Origin: an uncultured bacterium
GTDB lineage: Bacteria > CSSED10-310 > CALFER01
Assembly: GCA_937951895.1 (NCBI GenBank)
Contig: CALFER010000024.1
Coordinates: forward strand, 62,001 to 126,000
DNA length: 64,000 nucleotides
Direction of reading: 5' to 3'
Positions 34,639 to 43,950 of this stretch are shown here, piece after piece. Made by a program: the position numbers and the translations under genes. The first letter of the stretch is position 1; the number at the start of each line of letters is the position of its first letter. The notes under the pieces were generated by a model, which had not been told where the DNA came from, did not search any database, and saw only the letters and a program-made list of their open reading frames with translations.

Positions 34639-36588
34639 ATGTGCGGAATCAGTGGAATCCGTGGACGACATGGCAGAGCAGCGGTTGAGAGGATGACCGC
34701 GTCGCTTCTGCATCGGGGACCGGATTCCGATGGGTTCTACGAGGACGAACATTGCGTGCTCGGCATGCGTCGTCTCCGGATCATCGACATTGACGGATCC
34801 GAGCAACCGCTTTACAACGAGGATCGATCTGTCGTTCTGATCTGCAATGGGGAAATTTACAATTACAAACAACTGAGGGAGCAGTTGCAGCAGCGTCACC
34901 ATGTTTTTTCGACCCATGGAGATGCTGAGGTGATCCTGCATCTGTTTGAAGAGTACGGCGAGGATTGCGTGAGGTATCTGCGAGGCATGTTTGCCTTTGC
35001 GATATGGGACATCGAGAGAGAGAAACTGTTCATTGCACGAGATCGCCTCGGGATCAAAACCCTCTATTTTGCGAAAACGCCCGGAAAATTCATCTTCGCA
35101 TCGGAAATCCGGGCGATTCTTGCGTCGGGCGACGTTCAACCGCGCATCGATGAACTTGCCATCGTCCGCTTTACGTCTTATCCGGCTGTTCCGGCACCCC
35201 TGACGATTTTCAGTGAAATCTGTGCCGTGCTCCCTGGTCATTCCATCACCGTTTCGGCAGCCGGCGTCGTTCAGAAGGAGTACTGGGATATCGATTTCGC
35301 AGTCGCCCAGACCAGTCTGATTCCGGACGAAGAGGCCGTCGATGTCGTCCGGAAACAACTCGAGGATGCCGTCCAGGTCCGCCTGATGAGCGATGTTCCG
35401 CTGGGCGCATTTCTGAGCGGCGGCATCGATTCATCGGCGATCGTCGCAATCATGGCCGCAAGATCCCGGATCCCCGTCAGGACGTTCAGCATTCGCTTCA
35501 CAGGGAGCGAGAAATCGTTCGAGTGGTTCGATGACGCGTCGTTTGCATCGAGAGTCGCGCAGTATCTGAAAACGGACCATAACGAGGAGATCATCACCGG
35601 ATCGGACGTTCTGCATCACCTGGTCGATGCGGTATGGGCGATGGATCAGCCATCCGGTGATGCCATCCAGTACTACCTGGTGTCGAAATGTGCAGCACGG
35701 AGCGTGACGGTCGCATTGTCGGGAACCGGTGGTGATGAAGTTTTTGGGGGATATGAATGGTTCAAGGAACTTCTTACCATCAATTCCCTCCACAATTATC
35801 TCTCGCTGATCTCACCATCCGTCGCCCGTCGATTGCTTGAATTTTTACTCCGGAATCGATCGGAATTGGCACTTTCTCCTCTCAGAAGACGGATCGAAAC
35901 GCTGTTGAGAGGGCGCGACGGCTTCCACCAGATGTATCGCCTGAATCGCAGACTCTATCGGGGCGACGATTTCTTCTATATCTTCAATCCCGATTTCATC
36001 GTTAAAATTCTTGATTACCCCATCGAGAAAAACGATGAAATCAGTTATTACGCTCCGCGTTGTGACGGGCTCGACCCGATCGCCCAAACCTCCTACCTCC
36101 AGATCAAAACCGATCTCACCAACCTGCTCGTTCGCGACCAGGACGCAGTCAGCATGGCCCACAGTCTCGAAGTCCGTCTTCCGATGCTCGATCACCACCT
36201 CGTGGAATCCGCCGCTCGGATCACCTCCCATATGAAGCTTCATGATACGACCGAGAAATACGTGCTTCGGAAGGCGATGAAACACTACCTGCCCGGATCC
36301 ATACTCAATCGTACGAAGAAAGGGTTCATCTTCCCGATGTCCCAATGGATGCGCAAAGAGTTGCGACCCGTCGTGGAGGATTGCCTGAGTCGCGAGTCCG
36401 TTCTCAAGCGAGGGATTTTCAACGTCAATGAAACGCTCCGGTTGAAAGACGAGTTCTTTGCGGGAAAACAACCGTTCTTCAGAATCTGGAACCAGGTTGT
36501 TCTGGAACTGTGGATGCGGATCGTGATCGACCGGCCCGCCGGCTGGGAGCGTCCGACATGCGGTATCCGGGATTTCATCCGCTCATGA
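34639..36588 (+). CDS. asnB: Asparagine synthase (glutamine-hydrolysing), AsnB type
   Basis: 649 residues. Cys2 starts the glutaminase domain (Met-Cys-Gly-Ile-Ser-Gly), with His-Arg-Gly-Pro-Asp and Cys-Asn-Gly-Glu-Ile-Tyr-Asn, and the synthetase domain has the PP-loop Ser-Gly-Gly-Ile-Asp-Ser-Ser near residue 258. The enzyme moves glutamine amide nitrogen onto a carboxylate. Because it sits between a GT-C enzyme and a flippase, it may amidate a sugar acid in the polysaccharide rather than make free asparagine, as known for AsnB homologues in polysaccharide loci (inference). Confidence 0.93.
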   Translation: MCGISGIRGRHGRAAVERMTASLLHRGPDSDGFYEDEHCVLGMRRLRIIDIDGSEQPLYNEDRSVVLICNGEIYNYKQLREQLQQRHHVFSTHGDAEVILHLFEEYGEDCVRYLRGMFAFAIWDIEREKLFIARDRLGIKTLYFAKTPGKFIFASEIRAILASGDVQPRIDELAIVRFTSYPAVPAPLTIFSEICAVLPGHSITVSAAGVVQKEYWDIDFAVAQTSLIPDEEAVDVVRKQLEDAVQVRLMSDVPLGAFLSGGIDSSAIVAIMAARSRIPVRTFSIRFTGSEKSFEWFDDASFASRVAQYLKTDHNEEIITGSDVLHHLVDAVWAMDQPSGDAIQYYLVSKCAARSVTVALSGTGGDEVFGGYEWFKELLTINSLHNYLSLISPSVARRLLEFLLRNRSELALSPLRRRIETLLRGRDGFHQMYRLNRRLYRGDDFFYIFNPDFIVKILDYPIEKNDEISYYAPRCDGLDPIAQTSYLQIKTDLTNLLVRDQDAVSMAHSLEVRLPMLDHHLVESAARITSHMKLHDTTEKYVLRKAMKHYLPGSILNRTKKGFIFPMSQWMRKELRPVVEDCLSRESVLKRGIFNVNETLRLKDEFFAGKQPFFRIWNQVVLELWMRIVIDRPAGWERPTCGIRDFIRS

Positions 36589-37940
36589 ACGATCGATCCG
36601 GAAAAGAACGATTCAACGAGGCGATCGGCAGGATCGCCGGCTGGTTTCGGTCCATGTATGTCACCCGAACGGGTTTCCCGACTTACGAAGTCAATGGCGA
36701 CACCGGTCAACCGTTGGGTTCGCGCGATCTTCTGGCCGAACTGGACGATTATCTTCCGTTTTTCTGGATGGCAGGGGAGACGGAATATGTCAGGGAACAG
36801 CTCGGGTTGCTGAACGAACGTCTCTCGGAGTCGTTCTCCCTGTTCAATCGACCGCAGATCCGGCGGCATGTCGGGATCGGATTGCCGGGGCCTTTACGCC
36901 GGTTTGTTCCGTACGCAGATGTTCAGGATTTTGTCGAAATTCTCTATGGCCTGCTGGAACTGCACGGACTCAGCCCGGAACTCGACGTCCTGCTGCCGGC
37001 CCGGGAGCTGTTCCGGCATATTGCCCGGAACTTCAGCTCGAACGGTCGACTCCACACGTTCCGATTGATGCCGTTTGGCCCGGTGCTGCCGATCATGGAT
37101 GCCATGACGGGGATGTACATCGAGATCGGAGTGGAGTTGTTTGAACAGACCGGAGAACACTGGTATCTCGAGACGGTCTCCCGGTGGTGCCGCACATGGC
37201 TCGATACCGATCTGTACCGGACATTCGGTTTCTTTGCATCGACTCAGTTCACGGGAGTCTGGAAGCTTGTTCCGATGCTGCGTCGGTATACGCGGCGGGT
37301 TGAGTTAGCCAAGGCCAACACATCGATGGCTTTCGGTCTGATTGCGCTGGCCCGGATGAAGGAAACGGCGGGCTGGGCGCTCCCCGCACTCGATCGCTGG
37401 CTGACGGGAATCCGCTCGTGTTTTATGACCGATGACGGCGTTTTTACTCATTTCCCCCGCCTGGATGCCGCGCCGGTGTACCTCCCGGTTCTCTCGACCA
37501 ATTTCGCCCTGATCGACATTTTCTGCGATGTCGCGCATGCGTTTGACCGCCCGGAATACCTGGAATCCGCCCGCCGCATCGCCGATTTCTTTCTGAAGCA
37601 TCAATCTCCGGAAACCGGGCTTTTCCCCGATGAGATCGGCTGTCGCCGGTCGTATCTGGATGCCAACACCGATCTCGCGGTCGCACTGTATCGACTGACG
37701 GAGTTGACGAAGGAAGCGGAATACCGGGAAGCGGGTCTGCGAGCGCTTGACGGAATTCTGCGTTTTCATGAAGCGCCGTTCGGATACTATCGCGACGTGG
37801 ATCAACATACCGGCACGCCACTCTGTTCGCTGGTTGAAACCCGCTTCGTGTCGTTGTTTCTGAAAGCGTTGCTCCTGTATCGGGATCGTCCGGAACTGTA
37901 TTCCGGGCACGATGCCTGGGCACGGTATCGGGATCGCTGA
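36585..37940 (+). CDS. Unknown alpha/alpha-barrel-like protein of the polysaccharide locus
   Basis: 451 residues, no signal peptide. Repeated helical hairpins with Trp and Asp, for example Thr-Gly-Glu-His-Trp-Tyr-Leu-Glu-Thr and His-Gln-Ser-Pro-Glu-Thr-Gly-Leu-Phe-Pro-Asp-Glu, suggest a six-hairpin (alpha/alpha) toroid as in glucuronyl hydrolases and epimerases. Acidic candidates for catalysis are present but none can be assigned. The ATG at 36585 overlaps the asnB stop (ATGA), and the stop overlaps the flippase start (TGATG), so it is coupled to glycan export. Could be a sugar-modifying enzyme. Confidence 0.7.
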   Translation: MNDRSGKERFNEAIGRIAGWFRSMYVTRTGFPTYEVNGDTGQPLGSRDLLAELDDYLPFFWMAGETEYVREQLGLLNERLSESFSLFNRPQIRRHVGIGLPGPLRRFVPYADVQDFVEILYGLLELHGLSPELDVLLPARELFRHIARNFSSNGRLHTFRLMPFGPVLPIMDAMTGMYIEIGVELFEQTGEHWYLETVSRWCRTWLDTDLYRTFGFFASTQFTGVWKLVPMLRRYTRRVELAKANTSMAFGLIALARMKETAGWALPALDRWLTGIRSCFMTDDGVFTHFPRLDAAPVYLPVLSTNFALIDIFCDVAHAFDRPEYLESARRIADFFLKHQSPETGLFPDEIGCRRSYLDANTDLAVALYRLTELTKEAEYREAGLRALDGILRFHEAPFGYYRDVDQHTGTPLCSLVETRFVSLFLKALLLYRDRPELYSGHDAWARYRDR

Positions 37941-39406
37941 TGGGACCGGAAGGCGGGATTCTGGATCGGGCAGCGAGGAACGCTGCTGTCATCATGATCG
38001 CACGTCTGATCGAAATCGGTTCCGGGTTTCTGATCATGATGATTTTATGCCGATATCTCAAACCGGCGCTGTTCGGCGATTACGCATTCATCACCGCTGT
38101 CATTCTGGCATTTCAGCCGCTCGTCAATCTGGAGATGAACACGATCCTCATCCGGGAAATTTCCAAGGATCGCTCGAAACAGAATGAACTGATCGGAGGG
38201 GCGATCCTGCTCAAGGCGGTATTGATGAGTCTGTTTGTGATCGCCGCCATCGGTCTCGATCGCACCATGACACTCACGCCATTGCTGCGCACCGCGTATT
38301 ATCTGGCGGTTTCGAGCGAACTCCTGCAACAGATCGGCTGGATCTTCAGCGCACCCTACATGGCGAAGGAACGGATGGAGTTCGAGATGCTCAGTGTGCT
38401 CGTGTTTCGCATGGTGCATCTCGGGGGAATCGCCCTTCTTCCGTTGCTGGCTCTGACTTCGGAGAATCTCGAAGCAGGCTTCGTCGCCGTGTTCCTCATC
38501 ACGCTTCTCGCACACTTCGTCAAGCTGATGGTCACATGGAGAATCTCGTCGCGATTTTTTCAGATGGGCCATCTTTCGTATCTCTGGAGGAATGCCGGAG
38601 AACTCTTCGACCAGATGTGGATCATGGGGCTGGCTACATTCTGCACAGGGTTGTCTCTCAGGGTCGACGTCTATTTTCTGAAAGCCTTCCGAACTTCGTC
38701 GGATGTGAGCATGTTTCATGTGCCGCACATGATCGTGCTGCAGATGCAGATATTGGCGGTTGCGGTCGTCACCGCCGCATATCCGTCACTGAGTCGTTTC
38801 GGGGCGGATCCTACGCTTCACGAGAAGTTCCGGTTGACCCGTGACGGGACATTTCGATTCCTGTCGACAGCAGGACTTGCGTTGGGAGCGGTCGTGGCCG
38901 GCTTTTCACCGATCATGATCCGGATTATTGCCGGGAAATCATTCGATGAAAGTGTCGATGTATTGCGGATCCTCGCGATATGTATTCCGGTTCTGTTTTT
39001 GAATTATCTCGGAGCCAACCTACTGACGGCTCTGAAACATCAGCATTTACTGATATACGGAGCAGCGGCTTCGCTGGTGAGCAACACGGTGCTGGATTAT
39101 GTGTGGGTTCCGCGGTTTGGTGCGATCGGAGCCGGATGGGCCACGGTTGTCTCCTACGGATTGCAACTCGTTGTTCTGGGGTCCTTGTACTTCCGTCTGG
39201 ACAGGAATGCACACGGGATCGCCCGGCATGCATTGATTTCGGCCGTTGTATCCACAGTCATGGCGACGGCGATGATCCTGACGCCCGGCATGGGAGTCCG
39301 CGCGGTGGTGATCGACTTGCTGATCGCCTGCATCGGAGTGGGGACACTTGGAATCGTATTCCGGAACGATCTTCGGGCGATTCTGAAAAGACCGCCACGC
39401 CATTGA
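37940..39406 (+). CDS. Wzx-like oligosaccharide flippase
   Basis: 488 residues with about 14 transmembrane helices in the MOP/polysaccharide-transport arrangement. The start Arg-Asn-Ala-Ala-Val-Ile-Met-Ile-Ala-Arg and the Arg-Tyr-Leu-Lys-Pro-Ala-Leu-Phe-Gly loop after helix 2 are typical. It moves lipid-linked oligosaccharide across the inner membrane, feeding the ligase-like and GT-C proteins encoded nearby. It shares one base with the previous stop codon. Confidence 0.88.
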   Translation: MGPEGGILDRAARNAAVIMIARLIEIGSGFLIMMILCRYLKPALFGDYAFITAVILAFQPLVNLEMNTILIREISKDRSKQNELIGGAILLKAVLMSLFVIAAIGLDRTMTLTPLLRTAYYLAVSSELLQQIGWIFSAPYMAKERMEFEMLSVLVFRMVHLGGIALLPLLALTSENLEAGFVAVFLITLLAHFVKLMVTWRISSRFFQMGHLSYLWRNAGELFDQMWIMGLATFCTGLSLRVDVYFLKAFRTSSDVSMFHVPHMIVLQMQILAVAVVTAAYPSLSRFGADPTLHEKFRLTRDGTFRFLSTAGLALGAVVAGFSPIMIRIIAGKSFDESVDVLRILAICIPVLFLNYLGANLLTALKHQHLLIYGAAASLVSNTVLDYVWVPRFGAIGAGWATVVSYGLQLVVLGSLYFRLDRNAHGIARHALISAVVSTVMATAMILTPGMGVRAVVIDLLIACIGVGTLGIVFRNDLRAILKRPPRH

Positions 39407-39497
39407 CAAAAATCTCGGGATTACCGATCATATTGACGGTCCGGAAGCAATAACCATGTGTATGAACGATGTGTTTTCATGAATGGAGTCCCAACAG

Positions 39498-41222
39498 ATG
39501 CCTGAAACGCAGAACTATGATGTCGTGATATTCGGCACGGGGCTGGCGGGATTACGGGCGGCCGTCGAGATCGCCCGGTTGACCGGCAGTTCAGCCAAAA
39601 TGGCTCTCGTGTCCAAAGTCCAGTTGATGCGGGCGCATTCGGTCTGTGCGGAGGGAGGATCGGCCGCCGTGCTCCGCGAAGAAGAAGGCGATAGTCTCGA
39701 TCTGCACGCCTGGGACACGGTAAAGGGTTCCGATTTTCTGGCCGACCAGGATGTGGTGGATCGCTTCGTCCGGGAGTGCCCGAATGAGCTGAAGCTGCTG
39801 GATCACATGGGTTTGCCCTGGTCGCGCAGACCGGATGGGCGGATCCTCCAGCGGGATTTCGGCGGACACAGTTTCCCGCGGGCCACGATGGCGGCCGATA
39901 AGACGGGCTTTGTCGAGATGCAGACTCTGTACGACACGCTGACGCAATATCATAACTGGACGTGTCTCCACGAGGTATTCGTCACGTCGATTCTGACCCG
40001 CGACGGCCACTTTTCCGCTCTCACGGCAATCGACAACGCCACAGGCCGGTTTCTGATCATCCGGGGCAAGTGTCTGCTGATCGCGACGGGCGGGCTGGGT
40101 TGCCTGTACGGCTTCACAACCTACTCACAAACCGTGACCGGCGATGGGCAGGCGATCGCCTATCGAGCCGGTATTCCACTCGAAGATCCCGAATTCATCC
40201 AGTTCCATCCGACCGGCCTGGTACCGTCCGGCATCCTGATGACAGAGGGTTGTCGCGGAGAAGGCGGTCACCTGAAGAATAAATCCGGGGACCGTTTTTT
40301 GGCCTCATACCCCGATGCCGCGAAGAAAATGGAACTGGCGCCGCGCGACATCGTTTCACGAGCCGAAATGACCGAAATTCTCGAAGGACGCGGATTCACC
40401 GGCCCCAACGGACTGGATTACATCCATCTCGACATGACCCATCTGGGCGCCGCCAAAATCACGCATGCGCTCCCCCTGATCCGCGAAGTCACCATGAAAT
40501 TCGTCGGTCTCGATCCGATCAACGATCCGATCCCGGTTCGTCCCGTCGCGCATTATTCAATGGGAGGTATCGAAACGGATATTGACGGTCGGACGCGCAT
40601 CCCGAACATCTGGTCAGCCGGTGAGGTGGCATGCGCCTCGCTCCATGGAGCGAATCGCCTGGGAACCAACTCCACCTCGGAATGTCTCGTTTTCGGCGGC
40701 ATCGCCGGCAAAGCCATCGTCTCGTATCTCAAGACAAACCCGCATCCGGTCGATGTCCCGACCGACCGTGTCCAGCAGGAGGAACACCGCCTCTTCAAGG
40801 ATCTCCTCAACCGGAATGGTCCGGAGAATCCGTATGAGATTCGAGAGCAACTGCGGTCGGTCATGGACTTCCATGCCGGTGTGTATCGGGATGGTCCCAC
40901 CATGCAGGACGGTCTCACGAAAATCAAAAAGCTCAAGGAACGCTTTAAGAACATCGGCATCCAGGATCACAATCGGGTGTACAACACGAATCTGATCAAC
41001 ACTCTGGAGCTTGAAAACATGCTCATGCTGGCAGAAATCGTTCTGATGGCGGCGTTGCAGCGCGAGGAATCCCGCGGGGGGCATGCGCGAACGGATTTCC
41101 CGACGCGAAACGATACGAAGTGGCTCAGGCATACGCTGGCGATCTGCGCTGACGGTGGTCCCGAGTTGGACTACAAGGACGTGACGATCTCGAAATGGAA
41201 ACCGGTCGAGCGGAAGTATTGA
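39498..41222 (+). CDS. sdhA: Succinate dehydrogenase/fumarate reductase flavoprotein subunit
   Basis: 574 residues from the ATG at 39498 (a GGAG lies 9 nt upstream; an ATG at 39483 lacks a site). FAD-binding Gly-Thr-Gly-Leu-Ala-Gly is followed by Ala-His-Ser-Val-Cys-Ala-Glu-Gly-Gly, whose His should bind FAD covalently. Phe-Pro-Arg-Ala, Phe-His-Pro-Thr-Gly, Thr-Glu-Gly-Cys-Arg-Gly-Glu-Gly-Gly and His-Tyr-Ser-Met-Gly-Gly supply the dicarboxylate site. It oxidises succinate or reduces fumarate; direction cannot be told. First gene of an A-C-D-B operon. Confidence 0.94.
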   Translation: MPETQNYDVVIFGTGLAGLRAAVEIARLTGSSAKMALVSKVQLMRAHSVCAEGGSAAVLREEEGDSLDLHAWDTVKGSDFLADQDVVDRFVRECPNELKLLDHMGLPWSRRPDGRILQRDFGGHSFPRATMAADKTGFVEMQTLYDTLTQYHNWTCLHEVFVTSILTRDGHFSALTAIDNATGRFLIIRGKCLLIATGGLGCLYGFTTYSQTVTGDGQAIAYRAGIPLEDPEFIQFHPTGLVPSGILMTEGCRGEGGHLKNKSGDRFLASYPDAAKKMELAPRDIVSRAEMTEILEGRGFTGPNGLDYIHLDMTHLGAAKITHALPLIREVTMKFVGLDPINDPIPVRPVAHYSMGGIETDIDGRTRIPNIWSAGEVACASLHGANRLGTNSTSECLVFGGIAGKAIVSYLKTNPHPVDVPTDRVQQEEHRLFKDLLNRNGPENPYEIREQLRSVMDFHAGVYRDGPTMQDGLTKIKKLKERFKNIGIQDHNRVYNTNLINTLELENMLMLAEIVLMAALQREESRGGHARTDFPTRNDTKWLRHTLAICADGGPELDYKDVTISKWKPVERKY

Positions 41223-41246
41223 CGGTGTTTCATCGGAATGAGGTAG

Positions 41247-41690
41247 ATGAATATGAATGATATCAAACAGCAGGGGAACAGGTTGGGAATCATCGGGTGG
41301 TTGACAGGCGGCCGGTGGGGATTCGAGCGCTACATGTACTCGTTGCATCGCATCACCGGTCTCGGGATTCTGTCTTACTTCCTTCTCCATATTTTCGTAA
41401 CATCTTCCCGGTTGTTCGGTGCCCGAACCTGGGAGCTCGTCATGGGCGCTGTCGCGAACCCCGTCTTCAAACTCGGGGAGTTCGCCGTCTTTGCCGCATT
41501 CGCTTTTCACATGCTGAACGGTCTTCGTTTGATTCTGATCGAGTTCGGATTTGCGGTGGGGAAGGCCGAGGAGCCGGTTTATCCGTATCGGTCATCGGTC
41601 AACACCCAGCGACCGCTCAGCGTCATCGTCATCATTCTTGCCGCGGTCATCGTCTGTGTGGGCGGTTACCGGTTCTTTTTCATGCATTGA
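41247..41690 (+). CDS. sdhC: Succinate dehydrogenase cytochrome b-like membrane subunit
   Basis: 147 residues with three transmembrane helices. The Tyr-Ser-Leu-His-Arg-Ile-Thr-Gly motif and the later Phe-His-Met-Leu-Asn-Gly-Leu-Arg supply conserved histidines for haem/quinone binding seen in SdhC. It starts 24 bp after sdhA. Confidence 0.85.
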   Translation: MNMNDIKQQGNRLGIIGWLTGGRWGFERYMYSLHRITGLGILSYFLLHIFVTSSRLFGARTWELVMGAVANPVFKLGEFAVFAAFAFHMLNGLRLILIEFGFAVGKAEEPVYPYRSSVNTQRPLSVIVIILAAVIVCVGGYRFFFMH

Positions 41691-41700
41691 GGGGGATTCC

Positions 41701-42087
41701 ATGAACGGATTATCGAAATGGACCTGGCACATGATGGCCGGCCTCGGACTCGTCGCTTTTCTGAGTATCCACATGATCACCATGCACCTCGATCTCATTC
41801 TCGGATGGTTCAATCCAGCCGGCGGAGAAAGTCTGGACTGGGCAAATGTCACGGCGCGGGGGAAGCAGGCCATCATGCCCTTCTTCTATGTCGCGTTCCT
41901 GGGACTGGCTCTCTACCACGGTTTGTACGGACTCCGGACGATCATTTTTGAACTGGGCATCCCGAAGCGCATGGCCCGTCTCACCACGATCCTCATTCTG
42001 ATCGCCGGAATCGGCCTCTTCGGACTCGGCTCGTTCGCCGCCTTCCATTTCGCTTCGGTCGCCGCCTCCACGGGAGCAATCCAATGA
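41701..42087 (+). CDS. sdhD: Succinate dehydrogenase second membrane anchor subunit
   Basis: 128 residues with three helices. His-Met and Ser-Ile-His-Met in helix 1 and Leu-Tyr-His-Gly-Leu-Tyr-Gly-Leu-Arg in helix 2 match SdhD-type subunits, with the two helix histidines as haem ligand candidates. The ATG at 41701 has GAGGGGGA upstream. It overlaps the sdhB start by 4 bp (ATGA). Confidence 0.83.
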   Translation: MNGLSKWTWHMMAGLGLVAFLSIHMITMHLDLILGWFNPAGGESLDWANVTARGKQAIMPFFYVAFLGLALYHGLYGLRTIIFELGIPKRMARLTTILILIAGIGLFGLGSFAAFHFASVAASTGAIQ

Positions 42088-42908
42088 CAGAGAAAGCCAC
42101 GCAGATCCGATTTCACATCCGCCGATTCAACCCGGAAACGGATACCGCGCCATCCTGGCAGGAGTATCAACTCGACGTCGATCCCGGCATGACCGTGCTC
42201 GATGGACTTCACCAACTCAAACACACTCAGGACATGACACTCGTCTGGCGCTACTCCTGCCGCATGGGCGTATGCGGATCGTGCGGCATGCTGATCAACG
42301 GCCGACCGGGACTCGCCTGCAATACGCAGATCCTGCATGTCACCCGAACTGCGCTGACGCTGGCGCCGCTGCCGAACTTCCCGATCATCCGCGATCTCGT
42401 TCCGGATCTGACCGAGCAATTCCTGAAGCATCGGGAGTTGAAACCCTACATGATCCGGCCGGATACCTCCGAGATGCAACATCCGACGGGCGAATACTAT
42501 CAGACTCCCGACGATCTGCTCGATTATCTCCAGTTTACCTACTGCATCAAATGCGGGTGTTGCATGGCGGCATGTCCGACACTGGCGACCGATCCCGAGT
42601 ATGCCGGTCCGCAACCGCTGGCGCAGGCATATCGGTACTCCCGCGATTCACGCGACATGGGCTATGCGGACCGAAAGCCCTCGCTGACGGCTGATCATGG
42701 GATTTTCAGTTGCCACTACGGGTCGGAATGCTCGAGTGTGTGTCCGAAGGGCGTCGACCCGGCACGGGCGATCCAGCTCATGAAGCGCCAGCTCGTGCTG
42801 GACTACTTCAAACTCCTCAGGAAAAAACCGCCGTGCAAAACTCTCGGACCGAACGAACACGCTGAACGAAAAGCGAACATCCCGGCTGCGCCCCCCTATA
42901 CGGTCTGA
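42084..42908 (+). CDS. sdhB: Succinate dehydrogenase/fumarate reductase iron-sulfur subunit
   Basis: 274 residues. The [2Fe-2S] domain has Ser-Cys-Arg-Met-Gly-Val-Cys-Gly-Ser-Cys and a fourth Cys in Leu-Ala-Cys-Asn; the [4Fe-4S] motif is Cys-Ile-Lys-Cys-Gly-Cys-Cys-Met-Ala-Ala-Cys-Pro, and the later Cys-His-Tyr-Gly-Ser-Glu-Cys-Ser-Ser-Val-Cys-Pro supplies the [3Fe-4S] ligands. It relays electrons between flavin and quinone. It closes the operon 10 bp before the convergent dus stop, with no visible terminator. Confidence 0.94.
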   Translation: MTEKATQIRFHIRRFNPETDTAPSWQEYQLDVDPGMTVLDGLHQLKHTQDMTLVWRYSCRMGVCGSCGMLINGRPGLACNTQILHVTRTALTLAPLPNFPIIRDLVPDLTEQFLKHRELKPYMIRPDTSEMQHPTGEYYQTPDDLLDYLQFTYCIKCGCCMAACPTLATDPEYAGPQPLAQAYRYSRDSRDMGYADRKPSLTADHGIFSCHYGSECSSVCPKGVDPARAIQLMKRQLVLDYFKLLRKKPPCKTLGPNEHAERKANIPAAPPYTV

Positions 42909-42918
42909 TTCTTCGGGA

Positions 42919-43941
42919 TCATCCTCCGCATTCTTCGAGATCCATGTCTACCGGTGTTTCGTTGCGGGGTTCCTCGCGATTCCACCCATCTCCGAGCCTT
43001 CCGAGAAACTCCCGGTACTGATCGCGTGTCGTATATCCAAATACCTCACGCCGCATCTCCGCGCATCCCGACGTTCCCTTCAGATACCATGCCGCATGTT
43101 TACGGAAAATCAATGCCGCTCTTCGTTCGCCGTATCGGTCGATCAACAAATCGAGATGCCGGTTGATCACGCGAACGCGCTCCGCCACCGTCACATTCTG
43201 TTCCAGCCTCCCCGTCAATCCTGCCTCGATCCGGGCAGGCAGCCAGGGATTACCCAGAATCCCGCGGCCGAGCATGACCGCGTCACAACCGGTCTGATCG
43301 ATCATCCGGCGCGCATCGTCACAGGAAAAGACATCACCGTTCCCGACCACCGGCAGCCGCGTTTCGACTCGAATCCGCGCAATTTCAGCCCAATCCGCTG
43401 CTTCGGTGTAGGACGAACGATACCGCCCGTGCACCGTGACGAAATCAAATCCTTCCTCCTCTGCCATCCGGACAAATTCCGAAGCATTCTGCGAATGACG
43501 ATCCCAACCCAGCCTGATTTTGATGCTCAGCACCGGTCCACTGACCGCCCGGCGCACGGCCTGCATGATGGCCCGAGCCGTCTGCGGGTTTCGCATCAAC
43601 GCGACTCCGGATCCCGTCCGGCATACTTTCCTGGCCGGACACCCCATGTTCAAATCGATCATCTCCACCCCTCTATCCGCGATGATCTTCGCCGCAGTCT
43701 CCATGGCGAGGGGATTTTTACCGAACAGTTGAACGAGAATCGGGTGGATGCCCGGAGCGATCGACAGATTCCTGAGATATCTGGATCCGGCACGGGCCAG
43801 GCCATCCGCGGCAAGCATCTCGGTTGAGATAAGAGGCGCTCCGAGTTCCGCAAGGATGGTCTGGAAAGGAGGATCGCTCACACCGGCCAGAGGTGCGGTC
43901 AGTATCCATGCCCGGATGGCGCCGTTCCGAAGGTTGAGCAT
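42919..43941 (-). CDS. dus: tRNA-dihydrouridine synthase (DusB-like)
   Basis: 340 residues with the flavin TIM barrel: Ala-Pro-Leu-Ala-Gly-Val-Ser-Asp, Asp-Leu-Asn-Met-Gly-Cys-Pro-Ala, then Val-Thr-Val-His-Gly-Arg and Met-Leu-Gly-Arg-Gly-Ile-Leu-Gly-Asn-Pro-Trp. The Cys in Met-Gly-Cys-Pro is followed by Lys-Val-Cys-Arg-Thr-Gly-Ser-Gly-Val rather than the usual Ala-Gly-Ala. It reduces uridine in tRNA using NADPH. It starts 9 bp after the deacetylase-like gene, in an envelope-related operon. Confidence 0.93.
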   Translation of the reverse strand: MLNLRNGAIRAWILTAPLAGVSDPPFQTILAELGAPLISTEMLAADGLARAGSRYLRNLSIAPGIHPILVQLFGKNPLAMETAAKIIADRGVEMIDLNMGCPARKVCRTGSGVALMRNPQTARAIMQAVRRAVSGPVLSIKIRLGWDRHSQNASEFVRMAEEEGFDFVTVHGRYRSSYTEAADWAEIARIRVETRLPVVGNGDVFSCDDARRMIDQTGCDAVMLGRGILGNPWLPARIEAGLTGRLEQNVTVAERVRVINRHLDLLIDRYGERRAALIFRKHAAWYLKGTSGCAEMRREVFGYTTRDQYREFLGRLGDGWNREEPRNETPVDMDLEECGG

Positions 43942-43950
43942 ACAGGAGCG

